Below are positions 7,004 through 8,314 of a stretch of DNA of 8,314 nt, piece by piece. The notes beneath the pieces were generated by a model. It searched no databases. It had not been told where the DNA came from and worked only from the letters and a program-made list of their open reading frames with translations. The position numbers and the translations under genes were made by a program. Each line of letters opens with the position of its first letter. Positions within the stretch are counted from its first letter, which is position 1. Source of the stretch: an uncultured Bacteroidota bacterium (GTDB lineage Bacteria > Bacteroidota > Bacteroidia > Flavobacteriales > Flavobacteriaceae); contig CAIJFC010000044.1 of the NCBI GenBank assembly GCA_903819815.1, positions 1 to 8,314 of the forward strand, written 5' to 3'.

Positions 7004-7205
7004 CTTTGAGCGCTTTGTGAAAAAACTATTAAACAAAGATTCTCAGAGATTCACTATATTATTAAAAATTTTGTGATACTTTGAGTGTTCTTTGAGCGCT
7101 TTGTGAAAAAAATATTACACCAAGATTCACAAAGGTTCACAGAGATTCACTAAATTATTATAAAATTTTATGTGGCTTTGGATGTTCTTTGAGCGCTTTG
7201 TGAAA
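7004..7205. repeat. Degenerate non-coding direct repeats, three copies of a 19-bp core
   Basis: The core CTTTGAGCGCTTTGTGAAA occurs exactly three times, at 7004-7022, 7090-7108 and 7187-7205 (spacings 86 and 97 nt). Between the cores, related AT-rich spacers contain GAGATTCACT and ATTATTA-type blocks. The first copy begins immediately after the saccharopine dehydrogenase stop codon (7001-7003). No ORF, tRNA or terminator hairpin was recognised here. The type of sequence, with repeated CTTTG/TTCAC words, resembles interspersed non-coding repeats I associate with flavobacterial genomes, but that is memory, not a search. Confidence 0.85.
7122..7151. repeat. Three tandem decamers RRGRTTCACW inside the larger repeat
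   Basis: AAGATTCACA, AAGGTTCACA and GAGATTCACT follow each other with no gap. The equivalent place in the preceding unit has only two decamers (7036-7055, AAGATTCTCA and GAGATTCACT). The extra decamer explains nearly all of the 11-nt difference between the two repeat periods. TTCACAAAG at 7126-7134 is also the inverse of CTTTGTGAA at 7099-7107, allowing a 9-bp stem. Confidence 0.7.
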
Positions 7206-7245
7206 TAGTTAAGCCTTCATATAAAAAATATTTAAGATAATTTCG

Positions 7246-7253
7246 TATTTTTG
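7246..7253 (+). promoter_or_regulatory. -7 promoter element for the Lrp/AsnC gene
   Basis: Reads TATTTTTG, an exact TAnnTTTG match. Transcription would begin near 7257-7260, leaving a leader of about 43 nt, the longest implied by the boxes that directly precede a gene here. That leader contains the dyad at 7266-7287. No -33 element was identified. Confidence 0.6.
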
Positions 7254-7265
7254 CTTCTCAATTAT

Positions 7266-7287
7266 AACCAAAAAGACCATTTTGGTT
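7266..7287. promoter_or_regulatory. Perfect dyad in the Lrp leader, possible autoregulatory operator
   Basis: AACCAAAA (7266-7273) and TTTTGGTT (7280-7287) are perfect 8-bp inverted arms around a 6-nt centre, located just downstream of the predicted transcription start and 14 nt before the ATG at 7302. Lrp-family genes commonly repress themselves, so an operator is the natural reading. A weak RNA hairpin over the leader is the alternative. It does not match the E. coli Lrp consensus. Confidence 0.42.
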
Positions 7288-7301
7288 GAAATAGAAAAGA
7301 C

Positions 7302-7772
7302 ATGAAACTCAATTCACAAACAGTTGAAATAGACGGAATCGACAAAGAAATTCTTCGGGATTTAATGGAAGATGCCCGAAAACCAATTCTTCAAATCGCC
7401 AATAAAATTGGAATTTCTGGTGCCGCAATCCACCAAAGGTTACGTAAATTGGAACAATCGGGAGTAATTTCAGGATCAAAATTTACCGTAAACAACAAAG
7501 TTTTGGGCTACAGTACCATGGCATTTGTTGGCGTTTACCTTGATAAAGCCGCTCGAAATTTGGAAGCCGTGAAAGAACTTCGAAAAATTCCTGAAGTTTT
7601 AGAATGCCATTACACCACTGGAAATTGGTCGATTTTAATCAAAATTATTTGTCGCGATAACGAACATTTAATGAATTTATTAAACACCAAAATCCAAACC
7701 ATAGAAGGCGTTTCAAGAACGGAAACCTTCATTTCCTTAGACCAACAAATCGAACGACAAATACAATTGTAA
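7302..7772 (+). CDS. Lrp/AsnC family transcriptional regulator
   Basis: DNA-binding regulator, usually a dimer to octamer responding to an amino acid; acts in the cytoplasm on nearby promoters. 156 residues, normal length. The N-terminal winged helix-turn-helix is at about 12-60: DGIDKEILRDLMEDARKPI at 11-29, then IANKIGISGAAIHQRLRKLE at 32-51 including the recognition helix, and SGVISGSKFTVN at 53-64. The RAM/AsnC ligand-binding domain follows (about 70-146), with FVGVYLDK at 75-82, IPEVLECHYTTGNWSILIKI at 96-115 containing the conserved TGxWs turn, and TIEGVSRTETFISL at 133-146. The saccharopine dehydrogenase upstream on the same strand suggests a lysine-responsive role, which is inference. 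It has its own promoter box and a leader dyad. Repeats begin directly at its stop codon (7770-7772). Confidence 0.95.
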   Translation: MKLNSQTVEIDGIDKEILRDLMEDARKPILQIANKIGISGAAIHQRLRKLEQSGVISGSKFTVNNKVLGYSTMAFVGVYLDKAARNLEAVKELRKIPEVLECHYTTGNWSILIKIICRDNEHLMNLLNTKIQTIEGVSRTETFISLDQQIERQIQL

Positions 7773-7911
7773 GGAAGTCAATTTGGTTATGCGTTGATTT
7801 GGTTATAAAAAGAGGGGAACATTACGCATAAAACTTTGCCACGAATTACACTAATTTTCACGAATTATTTTAAGGAGTTAATTTGGTTATGCGATGATTC
7901 GGTTATAAAAA
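7770..7911. repeat. Direct duplication with 100-nt period downstream of the Lrp gene
   Basis: The 31-nt block at 7781-7811 recurs at 7881-7911 with 29 of 31 bases identical (changes at 7794/7894 and 7800/7900). Similarity extends left through TAAGGA-like sequence, so the first copy includes the Lrp stop codon. Each block contains a second, shorter repeat: ATTTGGTTAT at 7781-7790 and 7797-7806 (16-nt spacing), and ATTTGGTTAT/ATTCGGTTAT at 7881-7890 and 7897-7906. CTTTGCCAC follows each copy (7834-7842 and 7922-7930). No ORF uses this stretch convincingly. Confidence 0.85.
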
Positions 7912-7980
7912 AGTAAAAAACCTTTGCCACAATTATTTAAAAAATTAAAAAAAAATTCGTGCCGATTCGTGTAATTCGTG
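7840..7980. repeat. Long imperfect inverted repeat with CACGAATT arms
   Basis: The left arm 7840-7866 and the reverse complement of the right arm 7954-7980 agree at 23 of 27 positions, with a perfect 12-bp outer part (CACGAATTACAC against GTGTAATTCGTG) and a perfect 8-bp inner part (CACGAATT). The roughly 87-nt interior contains the second copy of the 100-nt-period block. It looks like a palindromic interspersed element carrying an internal duplication. No transposase or target-site duplication is seen. Confidence 0.75.
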
Positions 7981-7986
7981 TTTAAA

Positions 7987-8018
7987 AAAAGCGGGGAGCA
8001 ATAATGCTCCCCGCTTTT
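7987..8018. terminator. Bidirectional rho-independent terminator between Lrp and the metallopeptidase
   Basis: A perfect, GC-rich 10-bp stem (GCGGGGAGCA at 7991-8000, TGCTCCCCGC at 8005-8014) with an ATAA loop, extended by AAAA/TTTT pairs. On the minus strand it is followed by seven U's (from A7984-A7990), making it a strong terminator for the metallopeptidase gene ending at 8040. On the plus strand the U-run is only four long, so its effect on the Lrp transcript is probably weaker. Confidence 0.93.
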
Positions 8019-8039
8019 CTAATTTTATCTGACTAACGA

Positions 8040-8314
8040 TTATCGTCTGTTCATGTAAATCATGATATAGTACAATAATGTAGCGATTGAGCCAATTGCG
8101 GCAACTACGTAAGTTCTTGCAGCCCATTTCAAAGCGTCTTTTGCGCCAGCTTGCTCGTCTCTTGTCAACATATTTTTGTTTTCTAACCAAGCCAAAGCTC
8201 TGTTACTCGCATCATATTCGACTGGTAAAGTAATAATGGAAAACAAAGTGGTTGCAGCAAAAAGCACAATTCCAATTAATAATAAATTAGGGAATGATCT
8301 CATCATGAAAATTC
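8040..8314 (-). CDS. YugP-type zinc metallopeptidase, C-terminal fragment (N-terminus beyond window)
   Basis: About 90 C-terminal residues are visible and the frame stays open to the right edge, so the methionines near 8303-8306 are internal rather than starts. Two hydrophobic segments are present: NLLLIGIVLFAATTLFSIIT, and YVVAAIGSIATLLYYIMIYM near the C-terminus. Between them lie LPVEYDASNRALAWLENK and the acidic/basic stretch EQAGAKDALKWAARTY. LPVE(Y/F)DAS.RA.. followed by GAK..L..AA.TYVAA is the tail I associate with the membrane-bound YugP-like neutral zinc metallopeptidase family, in which the HExxH motif lies nearer the N-terminus, outside this window. The protein should sit in the cytoplasmic membrane; its substrates are unknown. 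The assignment rests on recall of the family tail without the catalytic motif in view. Confidence 0.8.
   Translation of the reverse strand, partial: IFMMRSFPNLLLIGIVLFAATTLFSIITLPVEYDASNRALAWLENKNMLTRDEQAGAKDALKWAARTYVVAAIGSIATLLYYIMIYMNRR

Noticed and set aside
7004..7205. CRISPR array
   Set aside because: Only three copies of the 19-bp core at unequal spacing (86 and 97 nt), the spacers resemble each other, and no cas gene is present.
7840..7980. Insertion sequence with terminal inverted repeats
   Set aside because: The interior is under 100 nt with no coding capacity and no target duplication is visible; recorded as a repeat only.
7945..8190. 81-residue minus-strand reading frame
   Set aside because: Overlaps the metallopeptidase in another frame, crosses the terminator hairpin and continues into the repeat region; no family resemblance.
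8040..8306. Independent 88-residue small membrane protein starting at the methionines near 8306
   Set aside because: The frame remains open to the window edge and the sequence matches the tail of a longer metallopeptidase, so it is a fragment rather than a small gene.

Overview
The window looks like chromosomal housekeeping DNA from a flavobacterium-like member of the Bacteroidota. The evidence is AT-rich sequence, no Shine-Dalgarno motifs, Bacteroidota-type -7 boxes (TAnnTTTG) ahead of each gene that follows a non-coding gap, and lineage-typical families (DUF4271 next to hemD, a Bacteroidota-style dihydroorotase). Genus placement is inference from protein appearance, not from a search.

Layout. 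Positions 1-1788 (minus): a family 2 glycosyltransferase of the polyprenol-phosphate mannose synthase type, followed 10 nt later by dihydroorotase (pyrC), whose C-terminus runs off the left edge. Positions 1789-1895: a divergent promoter region. Positions 1896-3332 (plus): a DUF4271 membrane protein and uroporphyrinogen-III synthase (hemD), 12 nt apart. A strong bidirectional terminator (3346-3380) separates hemD from the convergent pckA (ATP-type PEP carboxykinase, 3396-5021, minus). Upstream of pckA on the same strand is a small DUF423 membrane protein (5099-5485). Positions 5486-5635 are a second divergent promoter region. Positions 5636-7003 (plus) encode a LYS9-type saccharopine dehydrogenase, and 7302-7772 (plus) an Lrp/AsnC regulator. 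A second bidirectional terminator (7987-8018) precedes the C-terminal part of a YugP-like zinc metallopeptidase (minus), which runs off the right edge.

The genes serve separate central pathways: pyrimidine synthesis (pyrC), haem/tetrapyrrole synthesis (hemD), gluconeogenesis (pckA), glycan lipid-carrier charging (glycosyltransferase) and lysine/saccharopine metabolism with a likely local regulator (saccharopine dehydrogenase plus Lrp). No mobile element, defence island, CRISPR array or RNA gene was seen.

The least explained DNA is the two non-coding stretches flanking the Lrp gene. Positions 7004-7301 (298 nt) hold degenerate direct repeats with a decamer sub-repeat. Positions 7773-8039 (267 nt) hold a 100-bp-period duplication interleaved with a long inverted repeat. 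A perfect dyad also sits in the Lrp leader. I found no convincing undescribed multi-gene system; the findings are mainly promoter architecture, start-site choices, one active-site substitution and the repeats.
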